From: Rhodoferax antarcticus ANT.BR
Lineage (GTDB): Bacteria; Pseudomonadota; Gammaproteobacteria; Burkholderiales; Burkholderiaceae_C
DNA: 64,000 nucleotides
Direction: 5' to 3'
Assembly (NCBI RefSeq): GCF_001938565.1
Contig: NZ_MSYM01000013.1
Location: 559,496-623,495, forward strand
Below are positions 1 through 8,370 of this stretch, piece by piece. The position numbers were made by a program, and so were the translations under genes. The notes beneath the pieces are model-generated. The model made no database searches. It was not told the DNA's origin and was given only the letters and a program-made list of their open reading frames with translations. The first letter of the stretch is position 1. Each line of letters opens with the position of its first letter.

Positions 1-150
1 AATGGTGCCCACCACATTAAGCGGATTTTCGTAATGCACCGTGTGGCACGCCGGGCAGATCGCGCGATCTCGGGTATCGCCATCATTCGGTAGCCGGTAG
101 ACCACGGCTTGGCCGCAGTTTTTGCAGTGTTTGATGGGCGGTCGGTGCAT
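1..150 (-). CDS. NUDIX hydrolase, N-terminal zinc-ribbon part (runs off left edge)
   Basis: Only the first 50 residues are inside the window; the gene starts at the ATG ending at position 150 and continues past base 1. The visible part carries a four-cysteine zinc ribbon, C9-x2-C12 and C32-x2-C35, followed by HYENPLNVVGTI. That arrangement is typical of the ribbon preceding the NUDIX fold in the YjhB/NudC-like ADP-ribose pyrophosphatase group, which hydrolyse nucleoside diphosphates linked to another moiety. The NUDIX box itself lies outside, so substrate and activity cannot be judged. The next gene (FAH family, same strand) starts upstream with a 35-base gap, so the two may be co-transcribed. 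Confidence 0.75.
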   Translation of the reverse strand, partial: MHRPPIKHCKNCGQAVVYRLPNDGDTRDRAICPACHTVHYENPLNVVGTI

Positions 151-185
151 GGCAGCAGTGTAATTTGAAACCGCGCCTAACCACC

Positions 186-884
186 TCAGACCACTTGCAG
201 GTTGATGGCGGTGAGCCCTTCAATGCCAGCCTGCAAGCGGTCACCGCGCACCACCGCCCCCACGCCAGCAGGCGTGCCGGTGAAAATCAGGTCGCCGGGT
301 TGCAGCTCCCACGCCGCCGAGAGTTGGGCGATGGTCTCTGCCACGCTGCAGATCAGCTGGCTGGTTTGACCGTGCTGGCGCGCCGACCTGTTTACGCTCA
401 GGTCAATCTTTGCCGCATGGATGCCAGGCACAGCTTGCGCCGGGGTGATCGGGCCGATGGGTGCGCCGTGGTCAAAGCCCTTGGCGATGCACCACGGGCG
501 GCCCTGCTTTTTCAAAGCGGCTTGCAAGTCGCGTCGGGTCATGTCAAGGCCTACCGCGTAGCCAAAAACATGTTGCAGCGCCTGATCAACCGGGATGTTT
601 TTGCCACCGGTGCCAATGGCCACCACCAGTTCCACCTCGTGGTGCAAGTTGCTAGTCAAGCTGGGGTAGGGCAGAGGCGTGGTCTGGCCGGGGGGGCACA
701 GCACCAGCGCGTCGGCAGGTTTCATGAAGAAAAAGGGTGGCTCGCGCCCGCTGCTGCCCATCTCTTGGGCGTGCTCGGCGTAATTTTGGCCAACGCAGTA
801 GATGCGGTGCACCGGGAACTGCGAGCCAGTGCCGACCACTGGCACAGAAATTACGGGCGCGGGAGTAAAGACGTAATTTGTCAT
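186..884 (-). CDS. Fumarylacetoacetate hydrolase (FAH) family protein, fumarylpyruvate hydrolase-like
   Basis: The 232-residue protein has the small single-domain FAH fold length. Recognisable family segments are RIYCVGQNYAEHAQEM near the N-terminus, the metal-binding stretch HHEVELVVAIG, GLDMTRRDLQ, and the C-terminal GDLIFTGTPAGVG. Members cleave carbon-carbon bonds of acylpyruvates such as fumarylpyruvate at a divalent metal; this length and motif set best match the fumarylpyruvate hydrolase (NagK) group. No other gentisate or aromatic degradation gene is visible nearby, so the physiological substrate is open. The start is the ATG at 884; the ABM-like gene upstream is on the same strand. 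Confidence 0.85.
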   Translation of the reverse strand: MTNYVFTPAPVISVPVVGTGSQFPVHRIYCVGQNYAEHAQEMGSSGREPPFFFMKPADALVLCPPGQTTPLPYPSLTSNLHHEVELVVAIGTGGKNIPVDQALQHVFGYAVGLDMTRRDLQAALKKQGRPWCIAKGFDHGAPIGPITPAQAVPGIHAAKIDLSVNRSARQHGQTSQLICSVAETIAQLSAAWELQPGDLIFTGTPAGVGAVVRGDRLQAGIEGLTAINLQVV

Positions 885-962
885 GGAAGCTTTCGGTTAA
901 TGAGTTGGTGCAAGGGAATGAATGGCGTTACGAGCATCAGGACTTGAACCGCCAACCTGATG

Positions 963-1265
963 TCAGGCTGACTTGGCTACTAGGTCAAAGTGTTGCACCA
1001 ACGGCGCTCTGGCAAAAAATGGGCCGACGATGGCACGCCAGTCGGTGAACGCGCTGGATTCACGAAAACCCACGGTGTGGTCTTTGAGCGTGGTCCAGAA
1101 GATTTGCAGCACATAGCGGCCCAGGGCTTCGATGCAACGGTTGAACTTGAAGCCCTCATAGCCACGTGCCCTGGCGATGCAGGTGCTGATGCCGCGCTGC
1201 TGGGCGGTTTCGAAGGCGTCGTTGTGTTGCGGGTGGATCTGGAAGTCGGCTAGTTCGAGGATCAT
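963..1265 (-). CDS. Small antibiotic-biosynthesis-monooxygenase (ABM)-like protein
   Basis: This 100-residue protein has the size and pattern of the dimeric alpha+beta-barrel ABM/Dabb superfamily: an N-terminal strand ILELADFQIHP, a helix with HNDAFETAQQRG, a strand with GYEGFKFNRCIE, then a strand with RYVLQIFWTTLKDHTVGF and a helical end. Such proteins include haem-degrading and quinol monooxygenases but also uncharacterised stress proteins. The region following the second strand (WTTLKDHTVGFRESSAFTDW) fits the usual 'W-x-s-x-e-x-h' pattern. Catalysis is not provable from sequence. It lies upstream of the FAH gene on the same strand, with a 78-base gap. Confidence 0.7.
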   Translation of the reverse strand: MILELADFQIHPQHNDAFETAQQRGISTCIARARGYEGFKFNRCIEALGRYVLQIFWTTLKDHTVGFRESSAFTDWRAIVGPFFARAPLVQHFDLVAKSA

Positions 1266-1298
1266 TTTTTTGGTCTTAGTGCGATAGTTGCTATATTA

Positions 1299-1345
1299 AT
1301 AGAAGCTAATTATCCTTTAAATACAAGGGCTAGGAGTGGTTTTAT
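1299..1345 (+). repeat. Dispersed palindromic repeat, copy 1 (intergenic, diverged)
   Basis: AT-rich stretch with the family core AAGGGCTAGgAG and, to its left, an AGCTAAT-TATCC-TTTAAATA half related to the AGCTACTAGCGCTTATT half of better copies. It lies in the 296-base gap between the ABM-like gene (minus) and ycaO (plus), a gap in which I see no other gene. It is among the more diverged members of the ten-copy family. Confidence 0.5.
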
Positions 1346-1561
1346 TCATTAATCGTTTTAAGAGTCCCGCTATTTTAGTTTTTCCAATGGACTGTTTTTC
1401 CCCACCAAATACGGCTGTTCAAGCGTTCCTTTCGCCCAACGTTGCAAGAGGGCTTGAGGCAGAGTCGGGCCAAATGAGATTTGCGCTCGAAGGGCCTTTG
1501 AATTCAGGCCGGTGTCTGGTTTGGCGGCAAGACCAAGCCCGCCCGCTGTTATCCTCGCCGC

Positions 1562-3298
1562 ATGCACAACACCACCTTTATTCCCGGCAAAGACGCCGCG
1601 CTTGAATCCACCATCACCGCGCTGCAAGGCAAGCTGCAGCACCTGGGCTTTCATGTTGAAGAGCGCAGCTGGCTCAACCCGGTGGAGGGCATCTGGTCGG
1701 TTCATATCCGTGACCGCGACTGCCCGCTGCTGTTCACCAACGGCAAGGGCGCCAGCCGCCTGGCTTGCCTGGCCAGCGCGCTGGGCGAGTTTTTGGAGCG
1801 TCTGTCCACCAACTATTTCTGGACGCACTTCTATCTGGGCCCCGATGTGGCCAACCGCGACTTTGTGTTCTACCCGCAAGAGCGCTGGTTTGCTTTGCCC
1901 GAAGACGGCAACTGGCCTGCCACCTTGCTGACGCCAGAGTTGCAAGCGCTCTACAACCCGCAAGCTGCGGTGGAAGCCGAGAGCCTGGTGGATTTCAACT
2001 CCGGCAATGACGAGCGCGGCATCTGCGCCATCCCCTATGTGCGTGAGCGCGACGGTGCCATCGTCTACTTTCCGGTCAACATCATCGGTAACCTGTATGT
2101 CAGCAACGGCATGTCGGCCGGCAACACCCCGGCAGAGGCGCGGGCGCAGGCGCTGTCCGAGGTTTTTGAGCGCGCCATCAAGGCGCGCATCATCAGCGAA
2201 GGCATCTGCCTGCCCGATGTGCCCGAAGAAGTGATCGCACGCTACCCGCGCGTGGCCAAGGGTATCGCTGCGTTGCGTGAAGCAGGTTTTGGCATTCTGG
2301 TGAAAGACGCGTCGTTGGGCGGCCAGTACCCGGTGATGAATGTGACTCTGCTGAACCCGCAAGACCAGGGTTGTTTTGCCAGCTTTGGCGCGCACCCGCG
2401 CTTTGAAGTGGCGCTGGAGCGGGCTCTGACCGAGCTGCTGCAGGGCCGCGCGCTGGAAGCGTTGTCGGGCTTTCCTGCGCCGGGCTTTGATCTGGAAGAA
2501 ACCGCAAGTTCCACCAACATCGAAATCCATTTTGTGGACTCCAGCGGCGTGATCCACTGGAAGTTCTTGGGCAACGAACCTGACTTTGAGTTTGTTGACT
2601 GGAACTTCAGCAGCACCACCGCCGAAGACGTGGCTTGGTGCGTGCAGCGCCTGCATACTGACGGCCAAGATATTTACATCGCTGATTTCACCCATCTGGG
2701 CGTTTACGCCTGCCGCATTTTGGTGCCCGGCCTGTCAGAGATTTACCCGATCGACGACCTGGAGTTTGAGAACAACAGTGTCGTTAATACGATCCGCGAA
2801 GCGATTTTGAACCTGCGCGACCTCGACGACCAAGAGTGCACTGACCTGCTCGAAACCCTGAACGATTCCAGCCTAGCCGATCACCGCCCGGTGCCCGCGC
2901 TGATTGGGCTGGCTGCCGATGCCGGCTCTTTCTGGGCCGACTTGCGTCTGGGCGAGCTCAAAACCCTGCTGGCACTGGCCGTGGGTGACGAAGCCGCCAC
3001 GCTGGAAGGCTGCGAGTGGATTTTGAACTTTGACCAACTCAACCCACAGCGCAAGCCCGTCTATGCCTGCATTCAAAACCTGATCCAACTGGCCGACATG
3101 GGCGACAGCGGACCGTATCTGGATGCGTTGTCGCTGCTTTACGGCGCTGGTCCGTTGGCGCAGGCGCACGCGCTGATCATGCAAGAAGACCGTTTCATGG
3201 GCCTGAGCGCGCCGGGCATGGCGCTGGCTGGCTGTGAAATGCACCAGAAACTGCTGCAGGCTTATGACAAGGTTTACCCGGCCCACGCGGCCCGCTAA
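1562..3298 (+). CDS. ycaO: YcaO-domain protein, ribosomal protein S12 methylthiotransferase accessory factor type
   Basis: The 578-residue length is close to the 586 residues of the E. coli YcaO protein, which influences RimO-dependent beta-methylthiolation of ribosomal protein S12. The ATP-binding YcaO core is visible: SRLACLASALGEFLERLS (around residue 70) and AEARAQALSEVFERAIK (around residue 195) carry the conserved acidic residues that coordinate magnesium-ATP in this superfamily. No azole-cyclase partner, precursor peptide or TfuA homologue is adjacent, so this is the housekeeping type rather than part of a RiPP cluster. pgeF follows after 9 bases, suggesting co-transcription. Confidence 0.9.
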   Translation: MHNTTFIPGKDAALESTITALQGKLQHLGFHVEERSWLNPVEGIWSVHIRDRDCPLLFTNGKGASRLACLASALGEFLERLSTNYFWTHFYLGPDVANRDFVFYPQERWFALPEDGNWPATLLTPELQALYNPQAAVEAESLVDFNSGNDERGICAIPYVRERDGAIVYFPVNIIGNLYVSNGMSAGNTPAEARAQALSEVFERAIKARIISEGICLPDVPEEVIARYPRVAKGIAALREAGFGILVKDASLGGQYPVMNVTLLNPQDQGCFASFGAHPRFEVALERALTELLQGRALEALSGFPAPGFDLEETASSTNIEIHFVDSSGVIHWKFLGNEPDFEFVDWNFSSTTAEDVAWCVQRLHTDGQDIYIADFTHLGVYACRILVPGLSEIYPIDDLEFENNSVVNTIREAILNLRDLDDQECTDLLETLNDSSLADHRPVPALIGLAADAGSFWADLRLGELKTLLALAVGDEAATLEGCEWILNFDQLNPQRKPVYACIQNLIQLADMGDSGPYLDALSLLYGAGPLAQAHALIMQEDRFMGLSAPGMALAGCEMHQKLLQAYDKVYPAHAAR

Positions 3299-3307
3299 GA
3301 CATCCGT

Positions 3308-4147
3308 GTGGCACAAACGGTTGACGTCTCGCTGCCACCCGACTGGCTGACACCCGACTGGCCCGCGCCAGCCAATGTGCGCGCCGTCTGCAGCACACGT
3401 GCGGGTGGTGTGTCGGTGGCGCCCTATGACAGCCTGAACCTGGGCGACCATGTCGGCGACGACCCGCAACATGTGGCCGCCAACCGGGTTATTTTTCAGC
3501 AAGTGCTGGGTGCGCGGCCGGTGTTTTTAAACCAGGTGCACGGCACAGCGCTGATGCAACTTGATGCGGATACGGTTGAAGCCAACCTCACTACCGAGCT
3601 AGCCCAGGGATTGCCTGCGGTTGCCGATGCCGCAATCACCACTGCCACGGGCGTGGCCTGCACCATCATGGTGGCAGACTGCCTGCCGGTCTTATTTTCC
3701 ACCCTGGATGGCCGCTGTGTGGCTGCGGCGCATGCCGGTTGGCGTGGTTTGGCGGGGCAGGGTAGCAGCGGGATTCTGGAAGAAACTTATAAGACTTTTA
3801 GTGCTCTAGCCCTTATAGACAAAGCGCAGGCAGATATTGAAATAATAGCATGGTTGGGGCCATGTATTGGCCCCCAGGCATTTGAGGTGGGAGACGAGGT
3901 ACGCACCGCCTTTGTCGCCCACGATGCGCAAGCAGCGCCGCTGTTTGCGTCACAAGGTGGCGGCAAGTGGCTGGCGAATTTGCCAGCTTTGGCGCATCAA
4001 CGGCTGGCCAAGCTGGGCATCCATCGGGTTTTTGGCAACGATGGCAGCGCGCAGTGGTGCACCGTCAGCCAGCCGTCACGTTTCTTTTCGCACCGGCGCG
4101 ACGGGGTGAGTGGGCGGCTCGCTGTGAGCATCTGGCGCGCTGCCTGA
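3308..4147 (+). CDS. pgeF: Peptidoglycan editing factor PgeF (YfiH/laccase-domain family)
   Basis: The 279-residue protein has the Cu-oxidase_4/YfiH signature: CSTRAGGVSVAPYDSLNLGDHVGD near the N-terminus, FLNQVHGT, VADCLPVLF, AAAHAGWRGLAGQ with the zinc-site His-Cys set, and WLGPCIGPQAFEVG. PgeF removes L-serine misincorporated at the second position of peptidoglycan stem peptides; older annotation calls it a laccase or purine nucleoside phosphorylase. The start is a GTG at 3308, 9 bases after ycaO. A copy of the dispersed palindrome (3796-3850) codes for a 20-residue linker just ahead of WLGPCIGP. In this bacterial group the gene typically sits next to phaC, as here. Confidence 0.9.
   Translation: MAQTVDVSLPPDWLTPDWPAPANVRAVCSTRAGGVSVAPYDSLNLGDHVGDDPQHVAANRVIFQQVLGARPVFLNQVHGTALMQLDADTVEANLTTELAQGLPAVADAAITTATGVACTIMVADCLPVLFSTLDGRCVAAAHAGWRGLAGQGSSGILEETYKTFSALALIDKAQADIEIIAWLGPCIGPQAFEVGDEVRTAFVAHDAQAAPLFASQGGGKWLANLPALAHQRLAKLGIHRVFGNDGSAQWCTVSQPSRFFSHRRDGVSGRLAVSIWRAA
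3796..3850 (-). repeat. Dispersed palindromic repeat, copy 2 (in frame inside pgeF)
   Basis: Core GCTCTAGCCCTTATAGACAA lies in frame within pgeF and is read as SALALIDKAQADIEI. The stretch is visibly more AT-rich than the surrounding gene. Where the consensus would read CTA GCC CTT ATT GAA TAA in this frame, this copy has AAA instead of the stop codon TAA. Confidence 0.8.
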
Positions 4148-4411
4148 CGTCGGCGCCTCGGTTGCCGTTTGGGCGGGGTCAGCATGCAAAGCCCCTGCCG
4201 CCTGCGCCGCTGCCGACTCGGTTTCTTCTCGCACCTTGATGGCGCGTTTGCGCGCTGGCGTGCCCATCACATACACCACCAGCGAGATCGGCAGCACACC
4301 GTAAAACAAAAAGGTGATAACAGCGCCCACCACCGTGCCATTGCTGGCGGTGGCCTCGGCCAGCGCCATCATCAGCGCCACATAAAGCCAGGCAATGGGA
4401 ACAATGTACAT
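4076..4411 (-). CDS. Small conserved-type membrane protein of unknown function
   Basis: 111 residues, start ATG at 4411. Two hydrophobic segments are visible, roughly residues 3-20 (VPIAWLYVALMMALAEA) and 27-50 (VVGAVITFLFYGVLPISLVVYVMG), followed by a basic stretch TPARKRAIKVRE and a long Ala/Pro/His-rich soluble tail. By the positive-inside rule the tail is cytoplasmic. I do not recognise a named family. Its 3' end overlaps the end of convergent pgeF by 72 bases, so the tail is encoded antisense to the pgeF C-terminus. It sits between pgeF and phaC in opposite orientation. Confidence 0.7.
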   Translation of the reverse strand: MYIVPIAWLYVALMMALAEATASNGTVVGAVITFLFYGVLPISLVVYVMGTPARKRAIKVREETESAAAQAAGALHADPAQTATEAPTSGSAPDAHSEPPTHPVAPVRKET

Positions 4412-4514
4412 AAGTCGCGATTTATGGGGGGGATTGAAAACTTGTCAGGTTTTCGAATGTAGTTGTCCCGCATACTAAGGGTTTGTCACTAACTAGGCTA
4501 AAGAAGGGTATTTC

Positions 4515-6242
4515 ATGAAAGATGATGCACAGCAACCATGGCTCGACACCGCACAGCAGTTCCAGCAAACCATGACTCATACATGGGCCAAGGCGTTTGA
4601 GTCCTTCAAAAACATGGACCTGGGCAAGTTGCCCGGCTCTATGGCGATGGCAAGCCCGTCGAAGATGCCTGACATCAAGTTTCCCCCCGAAAAGCTGCAT
4701 CAAATCCAGCAAGATTACACAAAAGAAGCCAACGACATCTTGATGATGAGCATGCAAAGCAAGCTCGAACTCAAAGATCGCCGTTTCAGCTCACCTGCCT
4801 GGACCGACAACCCGATGGCCGCTTTCACTGCCGCCATGTACCTGCTCAATTCCAAAACGCTGGCACAAATGGCTGAAATCGTTGAAGCTGACGACAAAAC
4901 CCGTGCCCGTGTGCGCTTCATGGTCGAGCAGATCAACGCGGCTTGCGCACCCAGCAACTTTTTGGCGATGAATGCCGACGCCCTCAAAACCGCGTTGGAC
5001 TCTAAGGGTGAAAGTATTGCCAAAGGCATCAAAAACCTGCTGCAAGACATGCGTCAAGGCCACATGTCCATGACCGATGAGAGCTTGTTCACCGTCGGTA
5101 AAAACATTGCCACCACTGAAGGTGCCGTGGTTTTTCAGAACGACTACATCCAACTCATCGAGTACAAACCGCTGACCGAAAAAGTCTATGAGAAGCCTTT
5201 TTTGCTGGTGCCGCCGAGCATCAACAAGTACTACATCCTTGACCTGCAGCCCGCGAATTCGCTGATTCGCTATGCCGTGGAGCAAGGGCACCGCACTTTC
5301 GTGGTGAGCTGGCGCAACCCGGATGCGTCGATGAAGCAGGTCACCTGGGACAATTTCATCGAACACGCCATCCTCGAGGCGATTCGCGTGACCAAAGAAA
5401 TCAGCGGCGCCAAGAGCATTAACACGCTGGGCTTTTGTGTTGGCGGCACCATGCTGTCTACCGCGTTGGCGGTGTTGGCCGCGCGCGGCGACACCTCGGT
5501 GGCGAGCGTGACGTTCCTGACGACGATGGTCGATTTTTCCGACACCGGCGTGCTGGACTTGTTCATCGATGACAAGTTTGTCGAGTACCGCGAGAAAGAA
5601 ATGGGCAAGGGCGGCATGATGAAGGGTGGCGACATGGCCAGCACCTTCAGCTTTTTGCGCCCCAACGACTTGGTGTGGAACTACGTTGTGGGCAACTACC
5701 TTAAGGGCGAAACGCCACCGCCGTTCGACCTGCTGTACTGGAACGCCGACAGCACCAACCTGCCCGGCCCGTTTTACACCTGGTACTTGCGTAACACCTA
5801 CCTGGAAAACAACCTTAGCAAACCCGGCAAAGCAGTGGTGCTGGGAGAGAAGGTTGATTTTGGCAAGGTGAACATGCCGGTTTATATCTACGGCTCGCGT
5901 GAAGACCATATTGTGCCGATCAACGGCTCATACGCCACCACACAGTTTTTCCCTGGCCCCACGCGCTTTGTCATGGGCGCCTCTGGTCACATTGCCGGCG
6001 TGATCAACCCACCCGCCAAAAACAAGCGCTGCTACTGGACGCGTGATGACGGCATGTTGCCCAAAACTCATGCCGAGTGGTCTGAAGGTGCTGTCGAACA
6101 TCCAGGCAGCTGGTGGACCGACTGGTCCAACTGGTTGGCCAGCCAGTCCGAGAAGCAGATCCCAGCGCCCAAGACCTACGGCAAAGGCAAGTACAAAGCC
6201 ATTGAGCCAGCGCCGGGCAGCTACGTGCTGGTCAAGGTCTAG
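4515..6242 (+). CDS. phaC: Class I poly(3-hydroxyalkanoate) synthase
   Basis: PhaC polymerises (R)-3-hydroxybutyryl-CoA into polyhydroxybutyrate at granule surfaces. The 575-residue length fits class I synthases. The lipase-like box reads GFCVGG with the nucleophilic Cys308; the other triad members are visible as Asp464 in GSREDHIVP and His492 in GASGHIAGV. The start ATG is preceded by AGAAGGG. phaA and phaB follow on the same strand with 58- and 48-base gaps, giving a complete route from acetyl-CoA to polymer within one operon. Confidence 0.97.
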   Translation: MKDDAQQPWLDTAQQFQQTMTHTWAKAFESFKNMDLGKLPGSMAMASPSKMPDIKFPPEKLHQIQQDYTKEANDILMMSMQSKLELKDRRFSSPAWTDNPMAAFTAAMYLLNSKTLAQMAEIVEADDKTRARVRFMVEQINAACAPSNFLAMNADALKTALDSKGESIAKGIKNLLQDMRQGHMSMTDESLFTVGKNIATTEGAVVFQNDYIQLIEYKPLTEKVYEKPFLLVPPSINKYYILDLQPANSLIRYAVEQGHRTFVVSWRNPDASMKQVTWDNFIEHAILEAIRVTKEISGAKSINTLGFCVGGTMLSTALAVLAARGDTSVASVTFLTTMVDFSDTGVLDLFIDDKFVEYREKEMGKGGMMKGGDMASTFSFLRPNDLVWNYVVGNYLKGETPPPFDLLYWNADSTNLPGPFYTWYLRNTYLENNLSKPGKAVVLGEKVDFGKVNMPVYIYGSREDHIVPINGSYATTQFFPGPTRFVMGASGHIAGVINPPAKNKRCYWTRDDGMLPKTHAEWSEGAVEHPGSWWTDWSNWLASQSEKQIPAPKTYGKGKYKAIEPAPGSYVLVKV

Positions 6243-6300
6243 CCTTTGTCAGTTCCATTTGCTCAGTTAGTCGTTTTTTAATCAAGTTTAAGGAAGAAAA

Positions 6301-7479
6301 ATGGAAGATATCGTTATCGTTTCGGCAGCGCGCACAGCTGTGGGCAAGTTTGGTGGTTCGTTGGCCAAGGTCGCCGCAACCGAGTTGGGCAGCATCGTGA
6401 TTCGTGAAGTGATGGCGCGCGCCAAGCTCTCACCCGACCAGATTGGTGAAGTCATCATGGGCCAGGTGCTGGCCGCTGGCTGTGGTCAAAACCCGGCGCG
6501 CCAAGCCACGCTCAAGGCTGGCCTGGCCATGGAAACCCCGGCACTCACCATCAACGCGGTGTGCGGCTCTGGTCTGAAATCGGTCATGCTGGCTGCGCAG
6601 GCAGTGGCCTGGGGCGACAGCGACATCGTCATTGCCGGTGGCCAGGAAAACATGAGCGCTGCGCCACACGTGCTCAACGGTAGCCGTGATGGCCAGCGCA
6701 TGGGCGACTGGAAACTGATCGACTCAATGATCGTTGACGGCCTGTGGGACGTCTACAACAACTACCACATGGGTATCACTGCTGAAAACATTGCGCGTGC
6801 CTGCAACATCAGCCGTGACATGCAAGACGCGCTGGCCCTGGCCAGCCAGCAAAAAGCAGCGGTCGCACAAGACGCTGGCATGTTCAAGGACGAAATCGTT
6901 GGCGTGAGCATTCCCCAGCGAAAGGGCGGCCCGGTGGTGTTTGACACCGACGAATTCCTGAACCGCAAATCCACCGCTGACGTGCTGGCAGGCCTGCGCC
7001 CGGCGTTTGATAAGACCGGCTCGGTCACTGCTGGCAACGCCTCGGGCATCAACGATGGTGCCGCTGCGGTTGTTGTCATGACCGCCAAGAAGGCTGCTGC
7101 CCTGGGCCTGACGCCCCTGGCGCGCATTGCCGCGTTTGGCACCAGTGGTCTGGACCCGGCGCAAATGGGCTTAGGGCCGGTGCCAGCTTCCCGCAAGGCG
7201 CTGGCCCGTGCGGGCTGGAATGTGCAGGATGTGGACCTGTTTGAACTGAACGAAGCGTTTGCAGCACAAGCCTGTGCGGTGAATCTGCAGTTGGAAGTAG
7301 ACCCGAGCAAAGTCAACGTCAATGGTGGCGCCATTGCCATCGGCCATCCGATCGGTGCGTCCGGTTGCCGCATTTTGGTGACGTTGTTGCACGAAATGCA
7401 GCGCCGTAATGCCAAAAAGGGCCTGGCTGCGCTGTGTATCGGCGGCGGCATGGGGGTTTCCCTTGCCTTGGAACGCTAA
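6301..7479 (+). CDS. phaA: Acetyl-CoA C-acetyltransferase (beta-ketothiolase)
   Basis: PhaA condenses two acetyl-CoA into acetoacetyl-CoA, the first step of polyhydroxybutyrate synthesis. 392 residues, the normal thiolase length. Catalytic residues are all present: nucleophile Cys88 in NAVCGSG, His349 in AIGHPIGASG and Cys379 in ALCIGGGMG. AAGGAAG supplies a clear ribosome binding site before the ATG. Located between phaC and phaB in the canonical C-A-B order; biosynthetic rather than degradative use is inferred from this context. Confidence 0.97.
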   Translation: MEDIVIVSAARTAVGKFGGSLAKVAATELGSIVIREVMARAKLSPDQIGEVIMGQVLAAGCGQNPARQATLKAGLAMETPALTINAVCGSGLKSVMLAAQAVAWGDSDIVIAGGQENMSAAPHVLNGSRDGQRMGDWKLIDSMIVDGLWDVYNNYHMGITAENIARACNISRDMQDALALASQQKAAVAQDAGMFKDEIVGVSIPQRKGGPVVFDTDEFLNRKSTADVLAGLRPAFDKTGSVTAGNASGINDGAAAVVVMTAKKAAALGLTPLARIAAFGTSGLDPAQMGLGPVPASRKALARAGWNVQDVDLFELNEAFAAQACAVNLQLEVDPSKVNVNGGAIAIGHPIGASGCRILVTLLHEMQRRNAKKGLAALCIGGGMGVSLALER

Positions 7480-7527
7480 TTCTGTCTCTATCATCGCCAT
7501 TCAATAATTTACAAAGAGGGGACAACG

Positions 7528-8265
7528 ATGAGTCAGAAAGTAGCGTATGTGACCGGCGGCATGGGTGGTATTGGTACCGCCATTTGCCAGCGGCTGAGCA
7601 AAGAGGGTTTCAAAGTCATCGCGGGTTGTGGCCCAACGCGTGATTACGCCAAGTGGCTGGCCGAGCAGGCGGCACAGGGCTTCACCTTTCATGCGTCGGC
7701 CGGCAATGTGGGCGACTGGGACTCCACCGTAACCGCTTTCACCAAAGCCAAGGCCGAACACGGCACGATTGACCTGCTGGTGAACAACGCCGGCATCACA
7801 CGTGACCGCATGTTCCTGAAGATGACCCGCGAAGACTGGGACGCGGTGATCGAGACCAACCTCAACTCCATGTTCAACGTCACCAAACAGGTGGTGGGCG
7901 ACATGGTGGAAAAAGGCTGGGGCCGCATCATCAATATTTCCAGTGTGAACGGCGTCAAAGGCCAGGCGGGGCAAACCAATTACTCAGCGGCCAAGGCTGG
8001 CATGCACGGCTTTAGCATGGCGTTGGCGCAAGAACTGGCCAACAAGGGCGTCACCGTCAACACAGTGAGCCCGGGCTACATCGGTACCGAGATGGTCAAA
8101 GCCATCCGCCAGGAAGTGCTCGACAAGATCATTGCCACCGTGCCTGTCAAACGTCTGGGCGAGCCGAGTGAAATCGCCTCCATCATTGCCTGGCTGGCGT
8201 CTGATGAGGGCGGCTACGCCACAGGGGCCGAGTTTTCTGTGAATGGTGGTTTGCACATGGGGTGA
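7528..8265 (+). CDS. phaB: NADPH-dependent acetoacetyl-CoA reductase
   Basis: PhaB reduces acetoacetyl-CoA to (R)-3-hydroxybutyryl-CoA, the substrate of PhaC. 245 residues, a short-chain dehydrogenase: N-terminal dinucleotide motif TGGMGGIGTAI, NNAGITRD, catalytic Ser in NISSVNG, Tyr-x3-Lys in NYSAAKAG, and PGYIGTEMVKA, which is characteristic of PhaB. GAGGGGA precedes the ATG. It is the last gene of the operon and is followed within 25 bases by an intrinsic terminator. Confidence 0.97.
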   Translation: MSQKVAYVTGGMGGIGTAICQRLSKEGFKVIAGCGPTRDYAKWLAEQAAQGFTFHASAGNVGDWDSTVTAFTKAKAEHGTIDLLVNNAGITRDRMFLKMTREDWDAVIETNLNSMFNVTKQVVGDMVEKGWGRIINISSVNGVKGQAGQTNYSAAKAGMHGFSMALAQELANKGVTVNTVSPGYIGTEMVKAIRQEVLDKIIATVPVKRLGEPSEIASIIAWLASDEGGYATGAEFSVNGGLHMG

Positions 8266-8286
8266 TGTCTTACGCGACCCCTAAAG

Positions 8287-8313
8287 CAAAACCCGCCATG
8301 TGCGGGTTTTTTT
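8287..8313 (+). terminator. Intrinsic terminator of the phaCAB operon
   Basis: Perfect stem AAACCCGC / GCGGGTTT with a 5-base loop (CATGT), followed by a run of T, 22 bases after the phaB stop codon. Confidence 0.9.
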
Positions 8314-8370
8314 ACGCTCAAATGGCCTGACAGGGCGGATGAATACGCCGCCCCCGGCATTACGGCCTTG

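Noticed and set aside
905-965. tRNA 3' end near the FAH gene (AGGACTTGAACC).
   Set aside because: Only a short T-arm-like string; no anticodon, D-arm or acceptor partner can be found.
1370-2695. Long open frame antisense to ycaO (441 codons); similar ones antisense to dapD/dapC (18032-19450), cheA (51506-52972) and the large receptor (53736-55022).
   Set aside because: High-GC coding DNA gives long antisense frames; these are rich in His/Gln/Val/Gly without any domain, and the sense genes are certain.
1562-3298. RiPP (azole) biosynthesis cluster around the YcaO protein.
   Set aside because: No precursor peptide, dehydrogenase or E1-like partner; length and neighbours fit the housekeeping YcaO type.
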